Of a stretch of DNA of 64,000 nucleotides, positions 11,931 to 22,349 are shown one piece after another; the first letter of the stretch is position 1, and every line of letters begins with the position of its first letter. The notes under the pieces are model-generated. The model was not told the DNA's origin, searched no databases, and saw nothing but the letters and a program-made list of their open reading frames with translations. The translations under genes and the position numbers were made by a program. Source of the DNA: Puccinellia tenuiflora (taxonomy: Eukaryota > Streptophyta > Magnoliopsida > Poales > Poaceae); assembly GCA_012064385.1 (NCBI GenBank), contig QRDG01000024.1, forward strand, positions 501,563 through 565,562, in the 5' to 3' direction.

Positions 11931-12066
11931 TGCTGGTCGGGCAGTAACGTCGCCTTTTTTATCTTATGAACTTGTACCGAGTGACTTTTGGGCTGTGTGC
12001 ATCTTAGCTATGCAGAGGCCGGGTGTAATGCTTAAACCTCTTAAGTAATAAAATCCCTTTATCGAA
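11931..12066 (+). mobile_element. LINE 3' tail
   Basis: Contains GGCTGTGTGCATCTTAGC, then CAGAGGCCGGGTGTAATG and a terminal TAATAAAATCCCTTTATCGA followed by A residues. This is the stereotyped 3' end of a grass L1-type LINE, in plus orientation. Nothing coding remains. No target duplication was recognised. Confidence 0.6.
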
Positions 12067-13110
12067 AAAAGATCTGGATCCAATCTGGACCCGATTGGGT
12101 CAGGCTGCCCTGAGCTTTGCGTACTGTGATCCTTCTCCGGTTGATGTTCCGGGGGCGGATCTGGACCAGGCGGGCCTAGGTCTCAGCGGTTGTCGGTTGG
12201 TGTTACCTGCGTCCGATGTGGAGTCGCCGTGTTCGTCTTGCTTGTTGCCCTCATCTAGTATGGACACCACCCACCCATACCCATGTACTCGCTGTGGTGG
12301 TACCTCCTGTCTCGCCGATGCGAGACCCTGGACGCCGGGGCGGCGGACCTGGGAGGTGGACTGCGCGGGCTGCTCTCTGGCAAGCGGCGTGGCAGTGGTG
12401 GTGGCTCCGTCCTTTAGCTGTACAGATGACGAGGAAGGCGCGGTGGTGTTGGCAGTGTCCTGGCATTACTGACTCCCAGATCCTATTATGGAGTTTTTTT
12501 TGGTAGCAGGCGGTCGGTGGTGCCGTGAGGTGCGTGGGTGATTTCGGGCGAATGCCCAGCGCTTCGACGCCAGCGGCGGCGATGACTGCGGTGCGGGTGT
12601 CGTGACCCTCCTGGGGGCGTCATTGTAGTCATCCTCCTCGCACCAGTGCTCCAGGTGAAAACCCTTGACCATCTTTCATCTCGGAAATGGCGACGTGTAC
12701 CCTCTTGAGGGCGTCGTCGGGGACCTCGATACATGTCGATGGCCTCGCGCTGCCATCAGCGGGCTAGCTCGGATCCTCCTTGAAGTTCATGCGGCTCTGG
12801 CATGGGGTGAGCTCGACGGCTGCCTATCTTTTACACGTGGCTTAGTTGTCCCCGCGCTCGGTACTAGGTGTATGCTAGTAGGATCGGCGCTCCACGACCC
12901 GGAGCGATAGGGCAGGCGGCCCTCTTCGGCGACAGCTGGGTGGGCGCGTGAGGTGACGAAGTCCGGTGGTTTCAGAAGGAGGCGTTGGTCCACTTCTAGT
13001 CGGTAGTCTCGAGAGTTTCTTGGAGAGTGCGGCTACTCTTGTACTTTTCTTTTCTTTTATCTTTGATCTGATTTCCAAATCGAAGTGGGAAAATAATGAA
13101 AACCCACACT
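12067..13110. other. GC-rich non-coding block, possibly LINE untranslated DNA
   Basis: GC-rich sequence with overlapping frames on both strands and no recognised domain. The stretch around 12650-12730 (GGTGAAAACCCTTGACCATC, then GCGACGTGTACCC) resembles 3' untranslated DNA of grass LINEs. No gene is proposed. Confidence 0.35.
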
Positions 13111-13987
13111 CAAGTAAACCTTCAAATATATACCTCATCATATGACGAGTTGTAGTCTTGACGGCTCCGAGGGGCTCGCTATCCTCCTCTATACTACACA
13201 GTGCCATGGTGTTCCCCACGAGCTCACTCGGAGAGGGATGGGATGGGTTGGACGATTTTAGGCGATGCGGGAGGGAGCTATTGAAATGTGAAAAGGATTT
13301 GGGGGAGAAGAGATACATGTTGAGAATTTACCGGTCAGAAAAATCAAACTCTAGATACTCGGAATGTACGTACCTTCAGGCGCACAAGACGTTCGTGTTT
13401 TTCTCGGAGGGTTTTTTTGGAGCTACAGCGCCATTTAGGCTCCTATCCTTGTAATCACGTTGATTATTTTTTAAAAGAAATGATACATAGCACACTAAAA
13501 ATGTTTGTGTGATTTTATAGCATTGTTTTAGAAATATTTTCCATGATTAAAATGCATTTGTAGATTTAATTCAGTTTTGATCTACATGTATAGGGTAAAA
13601 AGGATGTAAATTTAAGATAAAAAATCATGATTGGGTACCTCTACCACTCCTTTAGCTCATGGCCTAGTAACATATCAGAAAAAAAATGCTTGCAAAAGTT
13701 CGTAAAGGAGCCTATTACCGCATATAGGTGCGGTCTCTAGGATGTCGTTATTTTGATAAATATAATCCTATTTTCATTTATTTCCATCCATATATAACTA
13801 TTTATGTGTGTTACTACCGGAATCGTGCAACTAATGTGTACCGAGATAAGGACGCTCATTTTTTGCTAGCTTTCTTGCCCGTCCACAACTGCATCAGAGG
13901 GGTGTCCTGCCCAGGAAGCCATTCCGGTTTTCCCAAAAGTGTGATAGTGCGTGCCTATACCTCACACGTAACCACACATTTCAGGAC
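13111..13987. other. No gene seen; possible continuation of a LINE relic at the right edge
   Basis: AT-rich DNA without credible genes. The last ~130 bases before the CACTA element, read on the minus strand, include CTTCCTGGGCAGG and CTGATGCAG. They may be the downstream continuation of the LINE reverse transcriptase that is interrupted at 18921; this is a weak inference from residue spacing. Confidence 0.3.
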
Positions 13988-13990
13988 AAG
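13988..13990. repeat. CACTA target-site duplication, left (AAG)
   Basis: AAG immediately before CACTAGTGG. The same three bases follow the right end at 18918-18920. Three-base duplications are diagnostic for CACTA (En/Spm) elements. Confidence 0.85.
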
Positions 13991-14194
13991 CACTAGTGGA
14001 TACTGCACCTATTGTCCCGGGCCGTGAGGGGTATTTGTCGCGGTTGGCCAACCGCGACAGCGGAGGCGGGACTAAAGGTCCAACCATTAGTCGCGGACCT
14101 GTCACCAGCCGGGACAAATGGTCCTCATCCTGGGCGTGCTAGGGGGCAGAACCTTTAGTCGCGGTTCGTATAACGGGCCGCGACTAATTGTTAT

Positions 14195-14320
14195 CTGCCG
14201 CGGCAGAAATTTGGGCACTTTCTGTGCCGCGGCAGAGAGTTCATTTTGGTTAGGGTTTAGGGTTTACTAATTCTCTGCCGCGGCAGAAATTTGGGCACTT
14301 TCTGTGCCGCGGCAGAGAAT
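14195..14320. repeat. Direct repeat with internal palindromes in CACTA subterminal region
   Basis: CTGCCGCGGCAGAAATTTGG followed by GCACTTTCTGTGCCGCGGC occurs at about 14195-14235 and again at about 14275-14318. Each copy contains inverted CTGCCGCGGCAG-type arms. Confidence 0.75.
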
Positions 14321-14593
14321 TCGTTGTTGATAGCCGCGCCGCAGAATTTGATGGTTTTGTCCATCAAGAAGTCCTTGAGGGCCTGCGGCACCCGATCAGC
14401 GTAGCAAATATGGAACACCAACGTGTCGGTCTCCACGGAGAGTTGCAGGACGGCGGCACGCTGCCTCTCCTTGGGTGTGGCGTCGGTGAACTCGCAGTCG
14501 AGGCCCACGATCTTCTTCGGTGCGGCGTCGAGGTAGCGCCTCTTGACGTCGCGGATCCATCTCTCCACGGTTGATGCGCGGAGAGTGACCATG

Positions 14594-14598
14594 ACCTT
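14594..14598. repeat. Target-site duplication of the nested LTR element, left (ACCTT)
   Basis: ACCTT directly before the LTR start at 14599, repeated exactly at 18342-18346. Confidence 0.9.
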
Positions 14599-15040
14599 TG
14601 TCGAGCTTGTGGCTCGGCAAATCCTAGGGTTAGACACCCCGGGTTGATTGAGGGGAGAGAGATGGCGCGCTGGTAGTTCCGTCGGCTGACAAGCAAGGAT
14701 TTACCCAGGTTCGGCCCCTCATGGTGAGGTAAAGACCTACATCCTGCTTGTCTGATCTGTATAGATGATGATGTGGAGTTACATGGTGGCCGCAAGGGCG
14801 ATGGTATGAGACGTGGTCTCGCTAGGGCTATGCCTATCTGTCTGTCCCCTGGGGGGTACCTCCGCTATGGGGTGCCCCTACCTGGCTTTATAAAGGGAGC
14901 CAGGTAGGGTTTACAGGAGGTTTCTTGCATTGTACTCCAAGTCGTGCTTCGTGGGCTTCTTTGGGCCTGCCAGGTGGGCCGTAGACTGGATCGCACCAGG
15001 TATACCAATGATAGGGAACCCGAAGGGTACATCCCCGACA
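14599..15040 (-). repeat. 3' LTR of the non-autonomous element
   Basis: 442 bp. Identical by eye to 17899-18341 except for one G in a G-run (near 14646), which indicates a very recent insertion. Contains a CTTTATAAAG TATA-type motif near 14886-14895. Confidence 0.9.
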
Positions 15041-15054
15041 GTAGCCCCCGAGTG
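15041..15054 (-). other. Polypurine tract of the non-autonomous element
   Basis: On the minus strand CACTCGGGGGCTAC lies directly against the 3' LTR. The same sequence precedes the 3' LTR of G2 at 42118-42131. Confidence 0.75.
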
Positions 15055-15839
15055 TCTGGTCGATTCGAAGAATCGGGCAGAGACTAAGAGCAGCATGTCG
15101 AGCAGGCATAGTCGAAGAAGGTGCGATCGTCTTAGTCGATGGAGACGCAGTCGATGGAGACTCAGTCGATGTAGTCGAAGCAAATGTGATCTCTGAAGTC
15201 GATGGAGATACGGTCGATGTAGTCGACGTGGATGCGGGTATGTCGGGTATCATTGTTCCAACGGGTGCACCGTCTTGTTCCTGAAAAGGATAGTTATAGA
15301 AATTCGACTCCAGCCGTTGAGGGCTTATAGAGGATGCTTTAGTCGGCAATGTTTCGACTGAGTCTATCGGGTGCGCGAACAGTGCTCCCGATGGGAGTAG
15401 CCCCCGAGATTAAGCTGAATTGCTTGCAATTGAGGTTAAACTCAAATTTTCCTCAGTCGAAAAGCCCGCTCCCGATGGGAGTAAAGAAGAGACTCGACTT
15501 GTTGGAGTCGCGACTGGCTTTGTGTGACTTACTTTGTACTCAGCCTTGTTGGCTTACTGCTTTGAGTTTCTTCAGCTCGTGGAGCTTACTGAATCTTGGT
15601 GCACTCGAATGAATTTCGAGTGTTTGCTCAGCCTGATGGCCTACTTGTGGAACTTAGGGAGTCACTGATAAAACAGAGTCATTTTCTCAGCCTGTGGGCT
15701 TACTATATGTTGCACTCTTCAGCCCGATGGCTTACTTGTGAAATTCGAATGAGTTTCGAGTGTTCGCTCAGCCTGTCGGCCTACTTGGCGGAGTCGACAA
15801 ACATATCGAGTATTTGTTCAGCCGAACGGCCTACTGTGT

Positions 15840-16395
15840 TGTTGGACCTGTACGGCGCAGCCCCCGAGTGTTCGAGTGCGGCCTAGGTTTTTCGAGTGGA
15901 ACCTGTATGGCGCAGCCCCCGAGTGCGTCGGGTGACGGCCTAGGCTGACTTAGACCTGTGCGGCGCGAGCCCCCGAGTGTGTCGGGTGGCGGCCGAGGAT
16001 TTTTATGTTGCGCCTGTAAGGCGCAGCCCCCGAGTGGTTCGAGTGGCGGCCTAGGCTGACTTAGACCTGTGCGGCGCGAGCCCCCGAGTGCGTCGGGTGG
16101 CGGCCGAGGATTTTTATGTTGCGCCTGTAAGGCGCAGCCCCCGAGTGGTTCGAGTGGCGGCCTAGGCTGACTTAGACCTGTGCGGCGCGAGCCCCCGAGT
16201 GCGTCGGGTGGCGGCCGAGGATTTTTCGGGTGATGCCTGTATGGCGCAGCCCCCGAGTGGTTCGAGTGGCGGCTTAGGCTGACTTAGACCTGTGCGGCGC
16301 GAGCCCCCGAGTGCGTCGGGTGGCGGCCGAGGATTTTCTGGTGATGCCTGTAAGGCGCAGCCCCCGAGTGGTTCGAGTGGCGGCCTAGGCGAATT
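15840..16395 (-). repeat. Tandem array, 111-112-bp unit, about five copies
   Basis: The landmark CTAGGC/CTTAGGC recurs at 15940, 16051, 16162, 16273 and 16385, giving 111-112-bp spacing. Each unit contains two CAGCCCCCGAGTG or GAGCCCCCGAGTG copies (polypurine-tract-like on the minus strand) and GGTGGCGGCC/GAGTGGCGGCC words. The unit is homologous to the 112-bp array in G2 at 36638-37360. Confidence 0.85.
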
Positions 16396-16565
16396 TGTTT
16401 GTTGCCTGTGCGGCGCAACACCTGGGAGAGCATCAGGTGCGGCCAAGGCGAATATGTTGTGGCCTGTGTGGCGCAGCACCCGTGAGAGCATCGGGTGCGG
16501 CCAAGGCGAGTATGCTGTGGCCTGTGTGGCGCAGCACCCGGGAGAGCATCGGGTGCGGCCAAGGC

Positions 16566-17145
16566 GATTTTGTTGTCACGGCGGACCGGAGTCAACGCGC
16601 GGAGGTAGTCAACGCGGCGGACCGGAGTCGACGCGGCGGAAGTAGTCGACGCGGCGGACCGGAGTCGACGCGGCGGAAGTAGTCGACGCGGCGGACCGGA
16701 GTCGACGCGGCGGAAGTGGTCGATGAGGCGGACCGGAGTCGACGCGGCGGACCGGAGTCGACGCGGCGGAAGTGGTCGACGCGGCGGACCGGAGTCGACG
16801 CGGCGGACCGGAGTCGACGCGGCGGAAGTAGTCGACGCAGCGGACCGGAGTCGACGCGGCGGACCGGAGTCGACGCGGCGGAAGTAGTCGACGCGGCGGA
16901 CCGGAGTCGACGCGCGGAAGTAGTCGACGCGGCGGACCGGAGTCAACGCGGCGGAAGTAGTCGATGAGGCGGACCGGAGTCGACGCGGCGGACCGGAGTC
17001 GACGCGGCGGAAGTAGTCGACGCGGCGGACCGGAGTCGACGCGGCGGACCGGAGTCGACGCGGCGGAAGTAGTCGACGCGGCGGACCGGAGTCGACGCGC
17101 GGAAGTAGTCGACGCGGCGGACCGGAGTCGACGCGGCGGACTGAG
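16566..17145. repeat. Minisatellite of 18/19-bp GTCGACGCGGCGG units
   Basis: About thirty degenerate copies of GTCGACGCGGCGGACCGGA and GTCGACGCGGCGGAAGTA alternate. The array is very GC-rich, and the units preserve a GTCGAC core. It lies inside the non-autonomous LTR element. Long open frames across it are composition artefacts. Confidence 0.9.
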
Positions 17146-17887
17146 TGTCGGAGACGGGCCGATGAAGGCGAGGCCGTCAGCCCCCGAGTGTCGGAGACGG
17201 AGTCGAAGAAGGCGAGGTCGCTAGCCGGCGTAACGCAGAGTGCCGGTGATACCGCTGGGTCGCGTAACCGTCGGCTTTGTGGACGCAGGCGTGCTCCGCC
17301 GCGCCGTCGTTGTGGAGCCGTAGATGACGTAGCGGGCGGAGTCGATGAAGGCACTCGAGTCGCCAGCCCCCGAGTGTCGGAGGGGCAGTCGACGAAGGCA
17401 CTCGAGTCGCCAGCCCCCGAGTGTCGGAGGAGGAGTCGGCGAAGGCAAGGCCGCAGGTCACGTCGCCTCGACCTCGCTTGTGTGATTCTCCGATCATGCC
17501 ATGCATGTAGAAAGATTATTAACTAATAAAATAAGCAAGGATGATTATGAATAAAAAAAAGAAAAAGCTGAGGCGTAGGGAGATTTGATCCATGCATATC
17601 CAAGTTGCTGGCCACGTGCTTGGTCAGCTTGGCATGGATGATCAAGCGATTTGTTTCACGCCTCCAGCGATCCAGCTTCGAGTCTTGCGCTGATCGACGG
17701 ACTCCGTGGCACGCGCACGCTGCCTTGTCCGACGATTGGATCACGACTGCTGCGCCATCGCTGCCGTACTTGTTGATGTAGATTGGATCGCACATCGCGG
17801 CGGAAAGCGGCGACTCGCGGATCGTTGTTTGTTGATGAAGATTGGAGCCGCCGGAACGTTGAATCCAGCGCGCGTTCTTTCCCACAG

Positions 17888-17896
17888 ACGGCGCCA
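17888..17896 (-). other. Primer-binding site of the non-autonomous element
   Basis: TGGCGCCGT on the minus strand, three bases inside the 5' LTR edge at 17899. It is complementary to the 3' end of plant tRNA-Asp (ACGGCGCCA). The same site occurs in G1, G2 and G3. Confidence 0.75.
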
Positions 17897-17898
17897 AT

Positions 17899-18341
17899 TG
17901 TCGAGCTTGTGGCTCGGCAAATCCTAGGGTTAGACACCCCGGGTTGATTGAGGGGGAGAGAGATGGCGCGCTGGTAGTTCCGTCGGCTGACAAGCAAGGA
18001 TTTACCCAGGTTCGGCCCCTCATGGTGAGGTAAAGACCTACATCCTGCTTGTCTGATCTGTATAGATGATGATGTGGAGTTACATGGTGGCCGCAAGGGC
18101 GATGGTATGAGACGTGGTCTCGCTAGGGCTATGCCTATCTGTCTGTCCCCTGGGGGGTACCTCCGCTATGGGGTGCCCCTACCTGGCTTTATAAAGGGAG
18201 CCAGGTAGGGTTTACAGGAGGTTTCTTGCATTGTACTCCAAGTCGTGCTTCGTGGGCTTCTTTGGGCCTGCCAGGTGGGCCGTAGACTGGATCGCACCAG
18301 GTATACCAATGATAGGGAACCCGAAGGGTACATCCCCGACA
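17899..18341 (-). repeat. 5' LTR of the non-autonomous element
   Basis: 443 bp, pair of 14599-15040 with a single indel between them. Reads TGTCGGGG...CTCGACA on the minus strand. Confidence 0.9.
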
Positions 18342-18346
18342 ACCTT
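18342..18346. repeat. Target-site duplication of the nested LTR element, right (ACCTT)
   Basis: ACCTT, identical to 14594-14598. Confidence 0.9.
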
Positions 18347-18917
18347 GAAGTTCATGTTGACGGCGTCGTCCTTGTAGTGGAACACCTGGGATCGAGGTAG
18401 GCGCGCAAGTGGCTCCATGGCGCGCGGCAGCGATTCGAGAGAGGATTTTTGAGTAGAGAGATTACAGAGAGGAGATGATGCATTTGGCAAATGGCACTGT
18501 AGCTCTCTTATATAGAGATAGCAAGGGAGATGAGGAGGCCGTGGTAATTAATCCAACCGTGTTCCCAAAATCCATTAATTTGATCAACCTCTTCGTTTCC
18601 CCGTGTGATCAACCTCTTCGTTTCCCCGTGTGATCAAGCGCGGGAACTCAAAGGCCTTCGAATCATGAACCGTCGCGGGAAGGCACGGTATTACTCCCGG
18701 TTCGAGACACGAACCGGGACAAAAGGTGGGGGCACATGTTCGCGGCGGCCGCAGATGCCATTTGTCCCGGTTGGTATCTCAATCTGCGACAAAAGGTTCC
18801 TAACGAACCGCGACAAATGGGCCGCAGATTTCGGGGCGACGTGGTCGGACTTTTAGTCGCGGGTTGAGATACGTCCGCGACTAATGGCCCGGGCGAAAGG
18901 CCTATTTTCTACTAGTG

Positions 18918-18920
18918 AAG
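18918..18920. repeat. CACTA target-site duplication, right (AAG)
   Basis: AAG directly after CTACTAGTG, matching 13988-13990. Confidence 0.85.
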
Positions 18921-20140
18921 GTGCTACAACGTCTCCGACACCTGATCGCAGACCCAATGCCAACTCCAAGTAAGTGCATGGGAAGGATTTGATGGCTCGC
19001 TGCAACCCCTTCTGCTCACAAAATAATGAGGTGCGCAACATACTTAGCAAGATTTGTGCACAAACCAAACACCTCGACAAAGAGCTGAACCACGAGCGCA
19101 CAGATCTCCACATCCATCAAGGACAACCAAAGAAAGGTTACAACATCATCCGCGAAGATGGACGTGCGATGGTGTAAACCTCTAGCACCTAAGTCCGAAA
19201 GGCGGCCCTCTTACGCCACCTTCTCGAGCATTAGGTTCAAGATGGCTATAACCTTCACAAATAGAAAGTGGGGTAGAGAGAACCCTTGCCTCAAGCCAAG
19301 CTTCATGTGTCCTCTAGCAAGCCCATTGAAAAAGAACTTTGGTTGTTGCTAAGGAGAGAAAAGTGCAAATCCACGAAAGCCAAAGCTCGCTAAACCTATC
19401 TTGGCTAGCACCTCGAGCAAGAAACCCAATCTTCAGTGTCAAACACCTTTGTGATATCCAACTTAAACATGATCGGCCTTATGCCCGCACTGTGTAAGTG
19501 ACGGGCAGTCCCCTTGGACCATTTGGAAGTTATCAAGAAGGCATCTTCCCCGAACAAATGCGCTCTCATGGCGGCCCACTAGGTTCGTCATGGAGGGTGA
19601 AAGCCTACACGCAATTACCTTGGCCACTAGCTTCCCCACACTATGAATCAGGATAATCATCCCAATGTCCTTGACCTCGATAGCATTGGGTGTTTTCAGA
19701 AGCACTACTAGTAGAGCATGGTTGCTCGCACCCAAAACCACGACAGTCTCCATGCTATCAACATGAGAAGGCATCGATCACGCCACCATTTGTAATGGAC
19801 CAGCACACCGCATAAAAGGGACCAGTGAAGACATCCGGGCAGATAGCTTTGTCAAGTTTTGGCTTTTGATGACTTTCGACACACGTCCTCCCTGAACTCC
19901 ACCTTGAGGGAAGATGGAAGACAGATCATGGGATGACATCCCTAGATAATCTAGGTCAATGTAGTGACCATGATCTAGCGAGGAGGCAATCAACTAGTCA
20001 AATAAACTGTCCAAAACCATGCATAGCTTTGTCAGCATGCTCGGAAACCAGCACATCATCCACTCTGAGATGGGCAACGTATTTTTTCCGTCGCCTTCCA
20101 CTCGCATACATGTGGAAGAACCAAATACAGGCATAGCCAT
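18921..20140 (-). pseudogene. LINE (L1-type) reverse transcriptase relic, minus strand
   Basis: Minus-strand fragments read in the order expected for a LINE reverse transcriptase. LDYLGMSSHDLS is near 19930. NAIEVKDIGMIILIHSVGKL, then VAKVIACRLSPSM and ESAFVRGRCLLDNFQMV, lie in 19520-19700. KSFPCTYLELALGLR is near 18960-19000. Frames shift and stops intervene, so it is dead. The reading is cut at its downstream side by the CACTA element, which inserted into it. Confidence 0.75.
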
Positions 20141-20713
20141 CTTTTAGCCATGATGACCCACAAGTGTAGGGGATCTATCGTAGTCCTTTCAATAAATAAG
20201 AGTGTCGAACCCAACGAGAAGCAGATGGTGTTAACAAGTAGATTTCAGCAATGTTTCACTACAAGAACTAAAAGGCAAATATTTATGCGCTTTTGTTATA
20301 ACGAGCAAATAAAGAACAAGTAAAGAAAGTGTAGCAAAAATTGTTGCTGCAAGTGGCCCAATCCTTTTTAGCACAATGGACAAGCCGGTGGTGTTACTTA
20401 TGATGAATAAAACGTTTTTGAGGACATACGGGAATTTTTGCCAAGTTACTTTCATCATACACCATTGATTAATCTTTATTGTTTTGATAAGTGTTGTGTG
20501 GGTGAACCTACGCTAATGCACTGCACGTACTTGGACCAATACACAACTGTGATTGAACCACTTGAAAGCATCCGCAACTACAAGAAAGTAATGAAGATAA
20601 AATCTAACCACAACTTAAAACTCCGAGATCCTACACTCCCTAGTGCACTAGCTTACAAATTGGGGTTCAGGTTTCTGTCACCCCGGCAACCCTACCATAG
20701 GAAAACTAAATAC
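20141..20713. repeat. Decayed Gypsy-like repeat
   Basis: Begins near 20150 with GATGACCCACAAGTGTAGGG and continues through GTGTCGAACCCAACGAGAAG and AAGCATCCGCAACTACAAG. These words are familiar from an abundant Triticeae Gypsy untranslated/LTR region. Heavily diverged, with no coding capacity. It forms the flank of the Copia LTR that starts at 20714. Confidence 0.5.
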
Positions 20714-22349
20714 TGTTGGAGATATGCCCAAGAGGCAATAATAAAGATTATTAGTTATCATATTACCCATTCATGATAAATGTTTATTATCCATGCTATA
20801 ATTGTATTAACCGGAAACAAATACATGTCTGGAATATAAACGACAAAGTGTCCCTAGTAAGCCTCTCATAACTAGTTCGTTTGATCAAGTGTCGGTTAGA
20901 ATTTTCCTAACCATGGATTTATGAATCACTTGATAAACATAATTATATCATAGGAGATGATATAATGGACAAACCCATTTTAATAGATGCCAAATATAGT
21001 TTCCTTAGACCATGAGGTTATGTCACTCCCGTCTATCAGAGGAATACTTTGTGGACATCAAAAGTCACTTCGTAACTGGGTGATTATAAAGGTGCCTTTC
21101 AAGTATCTCCAATGGTAGGTTGCTATGTCACATGAATCAAGATTGGGATTTGTCCGTCCAAGCAGTGGATAGATATCTCTGGGCCCTCTCGGTAGTATAG
21201 CATCCAAAAGCTTGCAAGCATATGACTAAGTAGCTAGTCATAAGGATCCTATCCTATGGAACGAGTAAAGAGAACTTGTCGGAAACGAGATTAATCAGAT
21301 ATGGAGATATCGGTGATTAAGTCTCGGGCAAGTAATATATATATATCGTGAGACAAAAGGAATCGTATATGGATTAATTGAATCCCGGACAATGTGGTTC
21401 AACCGATAAAGTACTTCGTTGAATATGTAGGAATCAATATGGGCATCCTGGTCCCGCTATTGATTATTGATTAGATCATGTCTGCATGTTCTCGAACCCG
21501 TAGGGTCACACACTTAACGCTTCGATGTAGTTAGGGCTTGAGATAAATGATGGTGTGAACAAATATTGATTCGGAGTCTCGGATGAGATCCTAGACATCA
21601 CGAGGAGCTCCGGAAGAGTCCGGAGAATAAAATTCGTATAAGGAAAGTGGTTTCCGGAGGCGTCGGAAAAGTTCGGGAATTTTCCGGCAGGGTACCGAAA
21701 GTTTCTAGAAGGTTCCGGTAGGTTCCAGAAGTGGGCCCACCTAACGTGTGGGGTCCACATGGACCAAGGGGTGGTGCAGCAGCCCACATGGGCTAGCCGC
21801 ACCAGCCCCAAAGGCCCATGCGGCTAGAGGTGGGGCGGCCGATCCTAACCCTAGGGGGCACCTTGGGGGCCAGGGCAACCCCCTTGGCCGCCGACCCTAG
21901 GGGGTGGGGGCGTACCCTTGGCCTCCTATATAAGGAGGGCAAGCCCTAGCCGCCCCCTCCCCACGCATCCACCCAAGCCGCCACCCCCCCCACGCATCCA
22001 CCCAAGCCACCGCCCCCTGCTTCTCCCTCCTCTCCCGCAGCTGCTTAGGCGAAGCCCTGCTGGATCTCCACCATATCCACCACCACACCGTCGTTGTGCT
22101 GTTGAGATCTCGCGAGCCTCTCCTTCACCTCTTGCGGTATCAAGAACGAGGAGTCTTCATCGAGCTGTACGTGTGGATACCTCGGAGGTGCTGCTCGTGC
22201 GGTGCTGGTTCGGATCGGATAATACATCTCCTCGCGACTAGATAAGTCTAGTTGCGGGGATCGACTAGCCAACCCCTGCCTCGACAAAATATGCTAATCG
22301 GTTCTTCGAGGGTAAGAGATTAGATCTCCTTCTCGCTACTTGCACCTAA
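20714..22349 (+). mobile_element. Copia LTR A (Angela-like), interrupted near its 3' end
   Basis: Starts TGTTGGAGATATGCCCAAG and aligns along its length with LTR B. A TATATAA box is at 21927-21933. At 22349, about 80 bases before the expected LTR end, it is broken by the start of LTR B. The missing end is not found elsewhere in the window. The five bases CCTAA before the junction (22345-22349) would be the target duplication of the inserting element. Confidence 0.8.

Larger units (their letters stand above)
14599..18341 (-). mobile_element. Non-autonomous Gypsy-type LTR element (3.7 kb), minus orientation
   Basis: Bounded by two LTRs of 442-443 bp (14599-15040 and 17899-18341) with TGTCG...CGACA ends and an exact 5-bp duplication ACCTT. 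In minus orientation a tRNA-Asp-type primer site TGGCGCCGT follows the 5' LTR and a CACTCGGGGGCTAC polypurine tract precedes the 3' LTR. The interior has no gag, protease, reverse transcriptase or integrase. It contains a 111-bp tandem array, an 18/19-bp array and a ~140-bp stretch (15340-15480) also present at 41840-41960 in the autonomous copy G2, in the expected relative orientation. The shared primer site, polypurine tract and interior blocks mark it as a parasitic partner of the G1/G2/G3 family. A 90-residue frame near 17525-17797 is of unknown meaning. Confidence 0.88.
14320..18418 (-). pseudogene. Captured DEDD 3'-5' exonuclease fragment, split by an LTR element
   Basis: Minus-strand coding from an ATG at 18418 (MEPLARLPRSQVFHY) runs to 18342, where the LTR element lies, and resumes in frame at 14593. 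The second part reads TVERWIRDVKRRYLDAAP, then KKIVGLDCEFTDATP, and ends near KFCGAAI (about 14337). GLDCEF is the exo I motif (DxE) of WRN/RNase D-like exonucleases. Motifs II and III are missing, so the captured domain could not be catalytic. A TATA-like TATATAAG lies upstream near 18508, so promoter and first exon were captured together. The original reading frame was open until the LTR insertion, which suggests capture and CACTA movement came first. Confidence 0.75.
13991..18917. mobile_element. Non-autonomous CACTA (En/Spm) transposon carrying a gene fragment
   Basis: The left end reads CACTAGTGGATACTGCACC. The right end, reverse-complemented, reads CACTAGTAGAAAATAGGCC. Both ends have subterminal repeats of the TTAGTCGCGG / CCCGGGAC type usual for Triticeae CACTA elements. 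Flanking AAG on both sides is the 3-bp target duplication. Without the LTR element nested at 14599-18341 the transposon is about 1.2 kb and has no transposase, so it depended on a relative for movement. Its core is a captured, promoter-bearing piece of a 3'-5' exonuclease gene on the minus strand. The left ~230 bp closely match the CACTA end at 48891-49123. Confidence 0.88.

Noticed and set aside
16566..17145. Regular short repeats considered as a CRISPR-like array
   Set aside because: Units are contiguous without unique spacers, the genome is a plant, and they lie inside an LTR element; this is a minisatellite.
16284..17354. A 356-codon minus-strand frame
   Set aside because: Spans the 18/19-bp minisatellite and the 111-bp array; the protein is a monotone Arg/Ser/Val/Asp repeat created by repeat length.
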